DNA of 64,000 nucleotides from an uncultured Paracoccaceae bacterium. GTDB lineage: Bacteria > Pseudomonadota > Alphaproteobacteria > Rhodobacterales > Rhodobacteraceae. The DNA lies in assembly GCA_947496535.1 (NCBI GenBank), contig CANMDE010000002.1:682001-746000 (forward strand). The letters are read 5' to 3'. Positions 53,494 through 60,994 of the stretch are shown piece by piece. Numbering within the stretch: position 1 is the first letter of the stretch; every line of letters begins with the position of its first letter. The position numbers and the translations under genes are program-made. The notes beneath the pieces are model-generated. The model searched no databases, was not told the origin of the DNA, and saw nothing but the letters and a program-made list of their open reading frames with translations.

Positions 53494-53561
53494 GTCGGCC
53501 ATGCGTCGGCAAAACGTCGGACCCATGGGCGGCGAATCCCGTGGTTAATGCCGCGAACGGT
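53494..53561 (+). repeat. Bipartite intergenic repeat, copy B
   Basis: A 27-base block (53494-53520) with GTCGG three times, containing GCGTCGGCAAAACGTCGG, then a 24-base gap and TTAATGCCGCGAACGGT (53545-53561). It is the partner of the copy at 24305-24381 on the other strand and lies in the 251-base gap between the convergent IclR and arylsulfotransferase genes. Confidence 0.6.
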
Positions 53562-53599
53562 AGAAATTTTAACCTTTTGCTAACAGCTAACCCCGCAGC

Positions 53600-54901
53600 C
53601 TATTCGTTGGCCGATAGCGTGACCTCGCCATCGCAAGACGGCACGCCATCGGTAAAGAAGTTCTCTGGGACATGGCGTGCCTCCGTGATGATCACGTTGC
53701 TGTCGGCATCCCAGACCATGTGGCGATCCCAAACCGGGTTGCCCTGGGGATCGACAACAAGTACGCGCCCGTGTTCCGCCTCGGTCAGAAGCAGATTGCC
53801 GTTTGGCAGTGTCTGATGCTTGCCGCGCCGCCAAGAGTAGAACGGAACCTCTTCGCTGCCTTCGAAGTCAATCGACATGCTGCCATCCGCGGGGTTGATA
53901 CGACGGATTTTGGAACTGCCGGTCGTGGTCGCGTTGTCATAGATCGTGATGGTGCCGTCGGCTTCGAAATCGGGATCGTGCTGCTTCATCCAAGGGCCGT
54001 GCTGCCACCATTTCATGACGCCACTGTCCGGATCAACGACCGCCACGAGGTTTATTTCGCGCAGGCTGATCAGCAGATCACCTTCTTCGAACATTGGAAA
54101 GGCATCTGCCATCTCGGCGCGTAGCGGTTCAACGTCGTTGGGGTGGAATGGGTCTTCCAGATAGCGCATTTCCTCATCCGCGTTTTCTGGCGTTCTGGTG
54201 CGGATATCCAAATAGGCCTGCTGCTCACCATCCAGTGCTGTCATGATGTCTGTGCGCAGGCCGAGTGTACGGGTCTCTTCGCCTGTCTCTTCGTCAATCC
54301 AGACGATGAATTCGTCACGCCAGCTCATGATGCTGCCTTGTCCATCGCGGTTAAGCGAATGGTGGTAGCGACCGTTTGTATTCCACATCGGCTCGCCACA
54401 GCTATCAACACGCGCCACTGCGCGACCAGAGTCGAAGGTGACGGCCAGGGAGCCATCCTCGAACACTTCCATGCCGTGCAGCATGACGTTCTGCGGTTGC
54501 TTCTCGTCATCCAACGCGTCGTAATGGATTGGCCATTCATGGACTTCGACGCCTGTTTCATCGAAGAGCCTGACGACATGAAACTGAGCATCCGGTTCCG
54601 AGTTGAGGCCAGCCACGAGGGTATATCCGGGCTGCACCTTGTCGGCGGCGTATACTGTGAAGCCCCGCTCTGGATCAGGGGCGGTGCCGCTGTCATCGGG
54701 TTTGACCAGATGCCGTGTTGGTTCCAGCGCAAAATCGTTCCGCCAGTTTTTCTTGAGATCAAGCACCGTGCGGTGCGCCAAACCAATCTGTGGTGCCGGG
54801 AACCATCCCCACCATGACGAAAAAACCCCGTAACCCATGCTTAGAAATGCGATGGATACAGCAAATATAACGGTTCCGAACCGGTCTGACGATTTTTTCA
54901 T
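53600..54901 (-). CDS. Arylsulfotransferase (ASST) family protein
   Basis: A 433-residue protein, anchored or exported by an N-terminal hydrophobic segment (IFAVSIAFLSMGYGVFSSWWGW). The rest has the repeated beta-propeller pattern of arylsulfotransferases (ERGFTVYAADKVQPGYTLV, NVMLHGMEVFEDGSLAVTFDSG, YHHSLNRDGQGSIMSWRDEF, GKHQTLPNGNLLLTEAEHGRVLVVDPQGNPVW). The family moves sulfate between phenolic compounds without PAPS; a histidine, perhaps the one in LHGMEVFEDG or YHHSLN, would carry it. The start overlaps the sulfotransferase stop by four bases. Confidence 0.88.
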   Translation of the reverse strand: MKKSSDRFGTVIFAVSIAFLSMGYGVFSSWWGWFPAPQIGLAHRTVLDLKKNWRNDFALEPTRHLVKPDDSGTAPDPERGFTVYAADKVQPGYTLVAGLNSEPDAQFHVVRLFDETGVEVHEWPIHYDALDDEKQPQNVMLHGMEVFEDGSLAVTFDSGRAVARVDSCGEPMWNTNGRYHHSLNRDGQGSIMSWRDEFIVWIDEETGEETRTLGLRTDIMTALDGEQQAYLDIRTRTPENADEEMRYLEDPFHPNDVEPLRAEMADAFPMFEEGDLLISLREINLVAVVDPDSGVMKWWQHGPWMKQHDPDFEADGTITIYDNATTTGSSKIRRINPADGSMSIDFEGSEEVPFYSWRRGKHQTLPNGNLLLTEAEHGRVLVVDPQGNPVWDRHMVWDADSNVIITEARHVPENFFTDGVPSCDGEVTLSANE

Positions 54902-56400
54902 GCAGAAGCCTCCAGGCGGGAATGGGGCGCGATCGGCACCAGTGACAGTTCACACATCTGATGATGCAATTCATTGGCTCGCGAAACGAGCGCGGCGCTG
55001 GCACCATCAAGCACGGGTGCAGCGGGTGGTGATCGGAAGGTGCCGGATAGTCCGAGCAATTCGTCTGCGGTGGCGCAATCGATTGCTTCGGCCAATAGCG
55101 GCAAGTGTGATTGAGGGTCAGCGCAAAGGGCATCGTGATCCACAAAGATTGCGCTATCGCCTGCATTGGCCAATACGAATTCATACGCGCCGATCCAGTT
55201 GCGCAGCCAGAAATCAGGCCCTTCGGCTTGGGCAGGGTCGAGGGCTGCACCATTGAAATCAATTGGACGCAGGGCCCCGCCAAATTCGAAATGGCCGATA
55301 CCTTCCATGTATTGCCGCGCAAATGGTTCGCGGGCGTGAAGGTCGGTAAACCGCGTGTGCTGGCGCATGAGCGAGGCGACCTGAGCCGCCGGGTTACGGA
55401 CCGGGATGACGATGGAAGCGTCGGGGAAAACTTTTGACAGGTAGCCGAGCCGGGCAATATTGGCATTATTCTTGGAGATATAGCGCTGGGCACCTGACTT
55501 TGTGGCCACGATCTTGGCCATATGGGTTCGAAAGAAAGTTTCAAATTCCGCGTTCTGGTCTTCTGCAGACCACGGCAGGATGCGTTGGGCTTCGTATTTT
55601 TCAGCCCAGAATGCCATCCAGAGCATTTCTTCAAAGGCTTCGGGGCTGTCGACACCAACCTCAATTCCGTCGCCATGGGCGCGTTCGGTCATATCGCCTG
55701 CTTTGCGGAACGTGCCGGAAAACCCGCCCCATAGAAGTGGCGATAGCGTGAATGGCATGTGGCGGTACGTGGCGGATGCGAATTCAGGCATCTGCGATAG
55801 CGTATTCAACATGATCGTCGTACCAGCGCGGGGGAGCGACGTTACGAAAACGGGGCGAGCCGCGTGGTCAAGGTTGATGCGCCGCTTATAGAGACGGCTT
55901 TCCAAATTCCCGAGACCGCGTTGGCGTGCAGGGGATTTGAAAGCGTATGTGTGCAGCGCCTTGTCGAGCGGGCTGTAGGGGACTTCTTCGGATGATTGTG
56001 TTTCGGCGGATTGCGCTGGCTTTTTGCCAATCCGGTCAAGTGCGAGCCAAAGCGCAACGGCTGCAATGCTGCATCCGATGATAAACGGCCAGCCAATTGC
56101 GATACGCAGTGCGTCATCCAGCAAATAAAGCCCGGCCGCCGCGCCGCCCCAAACAATCACGCCCGAAGCCGATAAGGATGCGATGCTGATACCAAGGATG
56201 GCCAGAAAGCTGCCAAATAGCTGGACCGAAGCCTGCCGGATGCGCTTTTCTTTCTCATCATCCCCGATATCGGAGTCAGCAATCACAAGAATGGATTGTT
56301 GCGCGGTCGACAGAATGCGCGTTGCCACGTCCTGCGCTTTCAGAACGCGCAGGACGATAATAAAGGCAACAAGGCCCAGTAAGAGGGCCGCAACGGTCAT
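54898..56400 (-). CDS. Membrane-anchored PAPS-dependent sulfotransferase
   Basis: A 500-residue protein. Three N-terminal membrane segments (VAALLLGLVAFIIVLRVL; then about residues 58-80 and 90-115) precede a sulfotransferase domain. PAPS-binding loop: FVTSLPRAGTTIMLNTL; 3'-phosphate site: VIPVRNPAAQVASLMRQH. The start at 56400 overlaps the small membrane protein gene by ATGA; the frame is open further upstream but would overlap that gene. Probably sulfates a sugar or lipid at the inner membrane surface. Acceptor unknown. Confidence 0.88.
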   Translation of the reverse strand: MTVAALLLGLVAFIIVLRVLKAQDVATRILSTAQQSILVIADSDIGDDEKEKRIRQASVQLFGSFLAILGISIASLSASGVIVWGGAAAGLYLLDDALRIAIGWPFIIGCSIAAVALWLALDRIGKKPAQSAETQSSEEVPYSPLDKALHTYAFKSPARQRGLGNLESRLYKRRINLDHAARPVFVTSLPRAGTTIMLNTLSQMPEFASATYRHMPFTLSPLLWGGFSGTFRKAGDMTERAHGDGIEVGVDSPEAFEEMLWMAFWAEKYEAQRILPWSAEDQNAEFETFFRTHMAKIVATKSGAQRYISKNNANIARLGYLSKVFPDASIVIPVRNPAAQVASLMRQHTRFTDLHAREPFARQYMEGIGHFEFGGALRPIDFNGAALDPAQAEGPDFWLRNWIGAYEFVLANAGDSAIFVDHDALCADPQSHLPLLAEAIDCATADELLGLSGTFRSPPAAPVLDGASAALVSRANELHHQMCELSLVPIAPHSRLEASA

Positions 56401-56657
56401 TCGATGCCGTCCTGAGTAGCTGCTGTGCTGGGTGATCCGTCGGCCCGGCGTTTTGCCATCAACCGTTTTACGGGGTACCAGACGAAACCCACGACCGCGA
56501 GGATCAGTGCGGCCAGGAGCGCGATAACGGTCCCGATTGCGGTCAGTCCGGCGCCTGGTCCGACATAGGCATGTGCTGTCGCGGGAATGATTGTTGCTGC
56601 CAGCGCCGCCAAGGCTGCGGCGCGGTGGTTTCTGGTGAAGAGTTTGCGTAAGTGCAT
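56397..56657 (-). CDS. Small YVGPGAG-motif membrane protein, 86 residues
   Basis: It has a signal peptide (ending PATAHA), a mature N-terminus YVGPGAGLTAIG, one membrane helix (TVIALLAALILAVVGFVWYPV) and a basic cytoplasmic tail (KRLMAKRRADG). GGAG lies 7 bases before the ATG at 56657. Short proteins starting YVGPGAG after the signal recur near sulfatase, phosphatase or sulfotransferase genes in proteobacteria, from memory, without a known role. It is the first gene of the coupled sulfotransferase trio; a scaffold or targeting role is possible. Confidence 0.8.
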   Translation of the reverse strand: MHLRKLFTRNHRAAALAALAATIIPATAHAYVGPGAGLTAIGTVIALLAALILAVVGFVWYPVKRLMAKRRADGSPSTAATQDGIE

Positions 56658-56914
56658 TTTGATCTCCGTTGATGCGTGCCAAAGAGGCAGCTGCGCGTGG
56701 TCAATCAAAGGTGGGGGAGGTGCCCCCAAAAGACCAGCCAGCGCCATTGGTCGGGGGCGGTACATCGCCGGTATCTGTCGAGACAATCGGCGAAGGGTGG
56801 CGCCAAAAGAGCGGGATTCCGCAAATTTCCGACCTGACGATAGGCGAATTTTTTCCAGTGGGTCGCGCTGCATCGGAGGCGAAGAGGGGGAGTCGTGATG
56901 CAGCGACTCGAGTC

Positions 56915-58177
56915 CTAACCTGCCCCTACCGCGTGCTGATAGCGCTTCAGGACGTTCTGTACATTGCCGCGCAGCAGGTTTTGAGCTGTTGGCGGTTTGC
57001 CTGCTTTCTGGAGGCTTTGCATCGCCTCTGGCAGATATTGCGTGGCGAGCGATGCCGGGAGCGGCTCTGCCCCAAAACTATCCATAAGCTTTTGGACCAG
57101 CCCCTGTGCTGCCGGATCGGTCCAGTAGTAGCGGATGCGGTCGGAGTAGCTATCGTGTCTTTGCTGGGCGAGTTCGGCTTCGGAGCCATGATAGTGGCCC
57201 TGCCAATATTCCGGTTTTTGCAGCATGAGTTTTTCCATGCCAGCCCGCAGTGCCACTGGTTTGCCAAGCTCATCTGCCATGCGGTCCAGCGCGTAAAGCG
57301 CCTCGCGCAGGGCGAAGGTAAGCCATGGGCCGACCTTGAGGATACCAAAACCGTCCTGCACCAAATGCCTTAGGGCTTCGGTTGTCTGGTAGTCTGTTGA
57401 GTGTGCTTCGTAGAGCAGCCCGATTTCGGATCTTGCGGCGACGAGTTCTTTTGCGCGGGCCGGGTCGTAGTCCACAACATTTGATGTTCCGAACTCGACC
57501 CCTGGCTGGACCACCAATGCGATCACCCTCTCAAGCGCGGCTTCGATCCCTGCCTTGGCAAAGGCGGTTTGGTGAAGCGCAACTGTATCTGCGGCGTTTT
57601 GTGGTGATGTTGGTTCGAGTGTGTCCACGTGTTCGGTGGCGCCGCCGGGGACGGGTACTTCGGTTCCGATGACGTAGACGAGTCGCTGGCCGATACCGTT
57701 TTCCTCGGCCACGGCGGCGAGCGTTGCGGCGCGGTGGGCGATTACTTCATCGGGCAGCGGGTTTGGGTCATCTGCGCATGACATGCTGGCATCAAGGTGG
57801 ATCTTCGTGAAACCGGCGCGGGCGTAGTCGGCGACCATGGCGCATGCCTTGTCCATCGCGGCTGCACTGCCAAGAGATGTCCAGGGATTCGGGCCCAGAT
57901 GATCCCCGCCAAGTATGATTCGATCAGTTTCGAACCCCTGCTGTTGAGCGAGACCATACACAAAGTCGCGGAAATCAGCCGGTGTCATGCCGGTATAGCC
58001 GCCATCCTGATTGACCTGATTGCAGGTGGCTTCGATCAGAACGGGACCATCGCCCGTAAAAATTGGGTCAAGCGCTGCAGATAGCACCGTGGGATGCGCC
58101 GAACATACGGCTGTAATACCGCGTGCCACGTGGTTGTTTTGCGCTGTTACGAGCGTTTCAAGGTAACTATCCGGCAT
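56915..58177 (-). CDS. GatZ/KbaZ family protein (tagatose-bisphosphate aldolase non-catalytic subunit or tagatose-6-P epimerase)
   Basis: A 420-residue TIM-barrel protein of the GatZ/KbaZ/AgaZ family. Typical segments: GITAVCSAHPTVLSAAL, LIEATCNQVNQDGGYTGMTPADF, GGDHLGPNPW, KIHLDASMSCADDP and KVGPWLTFALREALYAL. In enterobacteria it partners the catalytic GatY/KbaY aldolase; some homologues are stand-alone fructose/tagatose-6-phosphate 4-epimerases. No GatY-like gene is in the window. It is divergent from the DeoR-type regulator, with TTGATC operator-like sites between. Confidence 0.92.
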   Translation of the reverse strand: MPDSYLETLVTAQNNHVARGITAVCSAHPTVLSAALDPIFTGDGPVLIEATCNQVNQDGGYTGMTPADFRDFVYGLAQQQGFETDRIILGGDHLGPNPWTSLGSAAAMDKACAMVADYARAGFTKIHLDASMSCADDPNPLPDEVIAHRAATLAAVAEENGIGQRLVYVIGTEVPVPGGATEHVDTLEPTSPQNAADTVALHQTAFAKAGIEAALERVIALVVQPGVEFGTSNVVDYDPARAKELVAARSEIGLLYEAHSTDYQTTEALRHLVQDGFGILKVGPWLTFALREALYALDRMADELGKPVALRAGMEKLMLQKPEYWQGHYHGSEAELAQQRHDSYSDRIRYYWTDPAAQGLVQKLMDSFGAEPLPASLATQYLPEAMQSLQKAGKPPTAQNLLRGNVQNVLKRYQHAVGAG

Positions 58178-58203
58178 GAGAACTCCTCAAAAGTATTCTT
58201 GAT

Positions 58204-58263
58204 TTGATCAGTAGCGATCAATAACATGATTGACAATGATCATATTTGTGCAATTGTTTGATC
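58204..58263. promoter_or_regulatory. Operator-like cluster in the gatZ/deoR divergent region
   Basis: A perfect inverted repeat TTGATC (58204-58209) / GATCAA (58216-58221), 6 bases apart; the palindrome ATGATCAT at 58236-58243; and a further TTGATC half-site at 58258-58263. Three related TGATC elements within 60 bases of a divergent promoter suggest multiple sites for the adjacent DeoR-family repressor. Confidence 0.6.
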
Positions 58264-58281
58264 GACGAAGGAAATGTGAAG

Positions 58282-59052
58282 ATGAAATTTGATCGCATAA
58301 CAGCAATTAGGCAGCATCTGTTTGCCCACGGTCATTCCACGATCGCCGAGATCGCGGATGCGGTGGAGGCATCGGAGCCGACAGTGCGTCGTGATCTGGT
58401 ACTTCTTGAAGGTGATGGTGTCATCGTGCGTACCCATGGTGGTGCACGCATCGCTGAAAACACCAGCCATGAGATCGGTTTTGAAAGCCGTGAGCAGATC
58501 AATCTCGCGGCAAAGCGCTGTATAGCCGAGGCTGCTTATCGGCGACTTGGACCCGGAATGAGCGTGTTTCTGGATGCAGGCACGACGGTTTTGCAGCTGG
58601 CCCGGCTGATACGGCTCAGCCCGTTGGAATTGCGGGTATTCACCAACTGTCTTTCAGTCGCGCAGCATTTGATGACAGTGCCGGAAGTCAACATAACGCT
58701 GTTGGGCGGTATTCTAAGGCCGCAGAACTCCTCCATGGTCGGGCCGTTGGCTGAAGAAGCATTGTCGCGTCTCTGGTTTGATACGCTGTTTTTGGGCGCA
58801 GGTGCCGTAGGGCCGGATTGCAACATCTATTCAGCTGATCCGCAGGAAGCCCGGATAAACGCATTGATGGTAGAGCGCACCGACACCTCTATCGTTCTGG
58901 CTGACGCGGAGAAGTTTGGTGCCCGCCTGACTTACCGCGTGTTGGATGTGGCAGATGTAACGGCCGTAATTTCGGATCATACCTTGCCCGCCGAATGGTC
59001 CCGTCGGCTTGACGACAAAAATGTTCAGTTCGAACTGGCTGGTCCATTGTGA
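58282..59052 (+). CDS. DeoR-family transcriptional regulator (AgaR-like)
   Basis: A 256-residue repressor. The N-terminal helix-turn-helix is STIAEIADAVEASEPTVRRDLVLLEGDGVIVRTHGGARI; the C-terminal sugar-phosphate sensor domain carries FLDAGTTVLQLARLI and LLGGILRPQNSSMVGPLAE. The ligand is probably a phosphorylated hexose or hexosamine. The ATG at 58282 follows GAAGGA; an in-frame GTG at 58276 is an alternative. Its stop overlaps the kinase start. Confidence 0.92.
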   Translation: MKFDRITAIRQHLFAHGHSTIAEIADAVEASEPTVRRDLVLLEGDGVIVRTHGGARIAENTSHEIGFESREQINLAAKRCIAEAAYRRLGPGMSVFLDAGTTVLQLARLIRLSPLELRVFTNCLSVAQHLMTVPEVNITLLGGILRPQNSSMVGPLAEEALSRLWFDTLFLGAGAVGPDCNIYSADPQEARINALMVERTDTSIVLADAEKFGARLTYRVLDVADVTAVISDHTLPAEWSRRLDDKNVQFELAGPL

Positions 59053-60029
59053 TGCAAGAAGTTGTCGGTATCGATAGTGGTGGCACCAAGACAATTGCCG
59101 TTCGGGTTTCCAAGCCCGGAGCGGTGACATCGGTTCTGCGCTCTGCAGGTATTGATCCGACAGCCCAGTCTGATTGGCAGCAGGAGTTGACGGCACTTCT
59201 GGCCAGTTTGGGCCATCCCGCCGCTGCAACTCTGGGCCTTCCATATTTTGGTGAAATCGGAACTGTCAGTCATGCCCAGAAAGCTATCGCCTTGGTGGGC
59301 CTTGGGCCTGAGGCGCGGGTATTCAATGATGTTGCGATCGCCCACAAGGGGGCCTTGGCAGGTGACGCCGGGCTTTTTGTTCTGGCTGGTACCGGTTCAA
59401 TGGCCTGGGCTGTGGGGCCAAAAGGTACGGCACGCGCTGGTGGATTTGGCGACGTTTTTGGCGACGAAGGATCGGCCTTTTGGGTCGCGCGTCAGGCATT
59501 GGCGCGGGCATCTCACGAAATTGATGGCAGGGCCGAGGATACCGGCTTTGCAAATCGGCTTTGTGCGGTCTTGGAAATTGAGCCCAGTGGCCTGATCGAA
59601 TGGACATATGCGCATGATGCCAAACGCGCCGGTTTGGCGGCTAAGTCCAAGGATGTGGCGCGTCTTGCTGCAGGTGGCGATGAAGTTGCCCGCGATATCC
59701 TGCATCAAGCGGCGGCGGAGTTGCACAGTGCTGGGCAGGCGGCAAGTCGGGCTGCCGGTCTTGATGATAGTGCGCCATGGGCGATGGGTGGTGGGCTTTT
59801 GTCGGACCCGATCGTTTCCGGCGAATTGACCCGGCTGATGGGCCGTCCTTCGGTCCCATCGCAATTGCCGCCAGTTGGCGGTGCTGTGCTGGATGCCGCG
59901 CAACGGGCCGGTTGGCCGGTCGATGCGGCGTGGATTGCCAGACTTAGTAAAGCTCTTGAACAGGCGCTGGATCGCAGTGTTGCCGATCAAAATTCATCAG
60001 AACAAACCCCAGAAAGGGTACAAAAATGA
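59052..60029 (+). CDS. BadF/BadG/BcrA/BcrD-type ATPase, probable amino-sugar kinase
   Basis: A 325-residue ASKHA-fold protein like N-acetylglucosamine kinases of this family. Phosphate-binding loop VVGIDSGGTKTIAVRVSKPG; FNDVAIAHKGAL with the likely catalytic aspartate; VLAGTGSMAWAVG; GGFGDVFGDEGSAFWVARQAL. ATG 59052 overlaps the regulator stop (TGATG); a GTG directly before it is also possible. It would make the 6-phosphate of an internalised hexosamine before the SIS enzyme acts. Confidence 0.88.
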   Translation: MQEVVGIDSGGTKTIAVRVSKPGAVTSVLRSAGIDPTAQSDWQQELTALLASLGHPAAATLGLPYFGEIGTVSHAQKAIALVGLGPEARVFNDVAIAHKGALAGDAGLFVLAGTGSMAWAVGPKGTARAGGFGDVFGDEGSAFWVARQALARASHEIDGRAEDTGFANRLCAVLEIEPSGLIEWTYAHDAKRAGLAAKSKDVARLAAGGDEVARDILHQAAAELHSAGQAASRAAGLDDSAPWAMGGGLLSDPIVSGELTRLMGRPSVPSQLPPVGGAVLDAAQRAGWPVDAAWIARLSKALEQALDRSVADQNSSEQTPERVQK

Positions 60030-60982
60030 GTTCACTTACGGAACAGGTTATATGGGATCAGTTTGCCTATTTGCGGGCAAGTCTGAAGCAGCCTGTCGAA
60101 GTGTTACGCGCCAAGACCGTGGTCTTTGTGGGATGCGGTACATCCTATTATCTTGCGCAGGCCATTGCTGCGGCGACAAATGATGCCGGGCAGAATGCTA
60201 TCGCTGTGCCTGCGGCAGAATGGACGGATCGCCCCGGCAGCTACCTTGCTGATTTGGAAGGCGCGGTCGTTGTAGGGCTGTCGCGATCTGGCACGACAAC
60301 CGAAACCATCGAGGCCTTGCGCGTATCGCGGGAGCTGGGGCTTTCGACGATTGCCCTGTCCTGTGAGCCCGACTCCACCATCTTACAGGTAGCCGAACGT
60401 GGAATCCATCTCCCCACAGATAAGCGGGAAGGGATCGTGATGACCGTCTCGGCCAGCTTGATGCTTTTGGCTGGGCTGCGCATGGCAGGGGTTCCCGTTA
60501 CGGAAGCAAATATTGCAGATGCTGAGCGGGTGCTGTCGGCCATTTCCAAAGTCGCAGATAAAGCGGTCGCCGGTCGCCGCCATTTTGTGACGTTGGGTGC
60601 GGGTGCCCTTTATGGCATCGCCAATGAGGCGTCGCTGAAGCTGCAGGAAATGAGCTTGTCGATATCGCAAGCGTTCCACCCGTTAGAGTACCGCCACGGG
60701 CCAATCTCTTTGGTGGACGGCGTGTCGATGATCGTCTTGCTTTATTCGTCGTTGACCCAGGCTCGCGAAGAAAAGGTGGCACAGGATGTATCTGCCAAGG
60801 GTGCGTTTGTGGTTGGCATCGGCGGTCGCGGAGACGTGAAAATTGATGTTTCGACACAAGGTCCGGCCAGAGCTTTGGCAGTCCTACCCGCCTTGCAGCT
60901 TTTGGGCGAAAAAGTCGCCTGCGCCAAGAACCTCGATACTGAAACCCCCCGGCACCTGACCAAGGTCGTTGTACTGAATTAA
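60026..60982 (+). CDS. SIS-domain sugar isomerase/deaminase (AgaS/GlmS-like)
   Basis: A 318-residue protein with two SIS domains, like the isomerase half of glucosamine-6-phosphate synthase and AgaS deaminase. Seen: VFVGCGTSYYLAQAIAA, VVGLSRSGTTTETIEALR, VTLGAGALYGIANEASLKLQEM and FHPLEYRHGPISLVD, with the glutamate-histidine region used for ring opening. It probably converts galactosamine- or glucosamine-6-phosphate to ketohexose phosphate plus ammonia. Overlaps the kinase gene by ATGA. Confidence 0.9.
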   Translation: MSSLTEQVIWDQFAYLRASLKQPVEVLRAKTVVFVGCGTSYYLAQAIAAATNDAGQNAIAVPAAEWTDRPGSYLADLEGAVVVGLSRSGTTTETIEALRVSRELGLSTIALSCEPDSTILQVAERGIHLPTDKREGIVMTVSASLMLLAGLRMAGVPVTEANIADAERVLSAISKVADKAVAGRRHFVTLGAGALYGIANEASLKLQEMSLSISQAFHPLEYRHGPISLVDGVSMIVLLYSSLTQAREEKVAQDVSAKGAFVVGIGGRGDVKIDVSTQGPARALAVLPALQLLGEKVACAKNLDTETPRHLTKVVVLN

Positions 60983-60994
60983 CGGATCTCCATT

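Noticed and set aside
56713..56727. GGGGG/CCCCC hairpin considered as a terminator for the GatZ-type gene
   Set aside because: It lies about 190 bases past the stop and has no T-run on the relevant strand.
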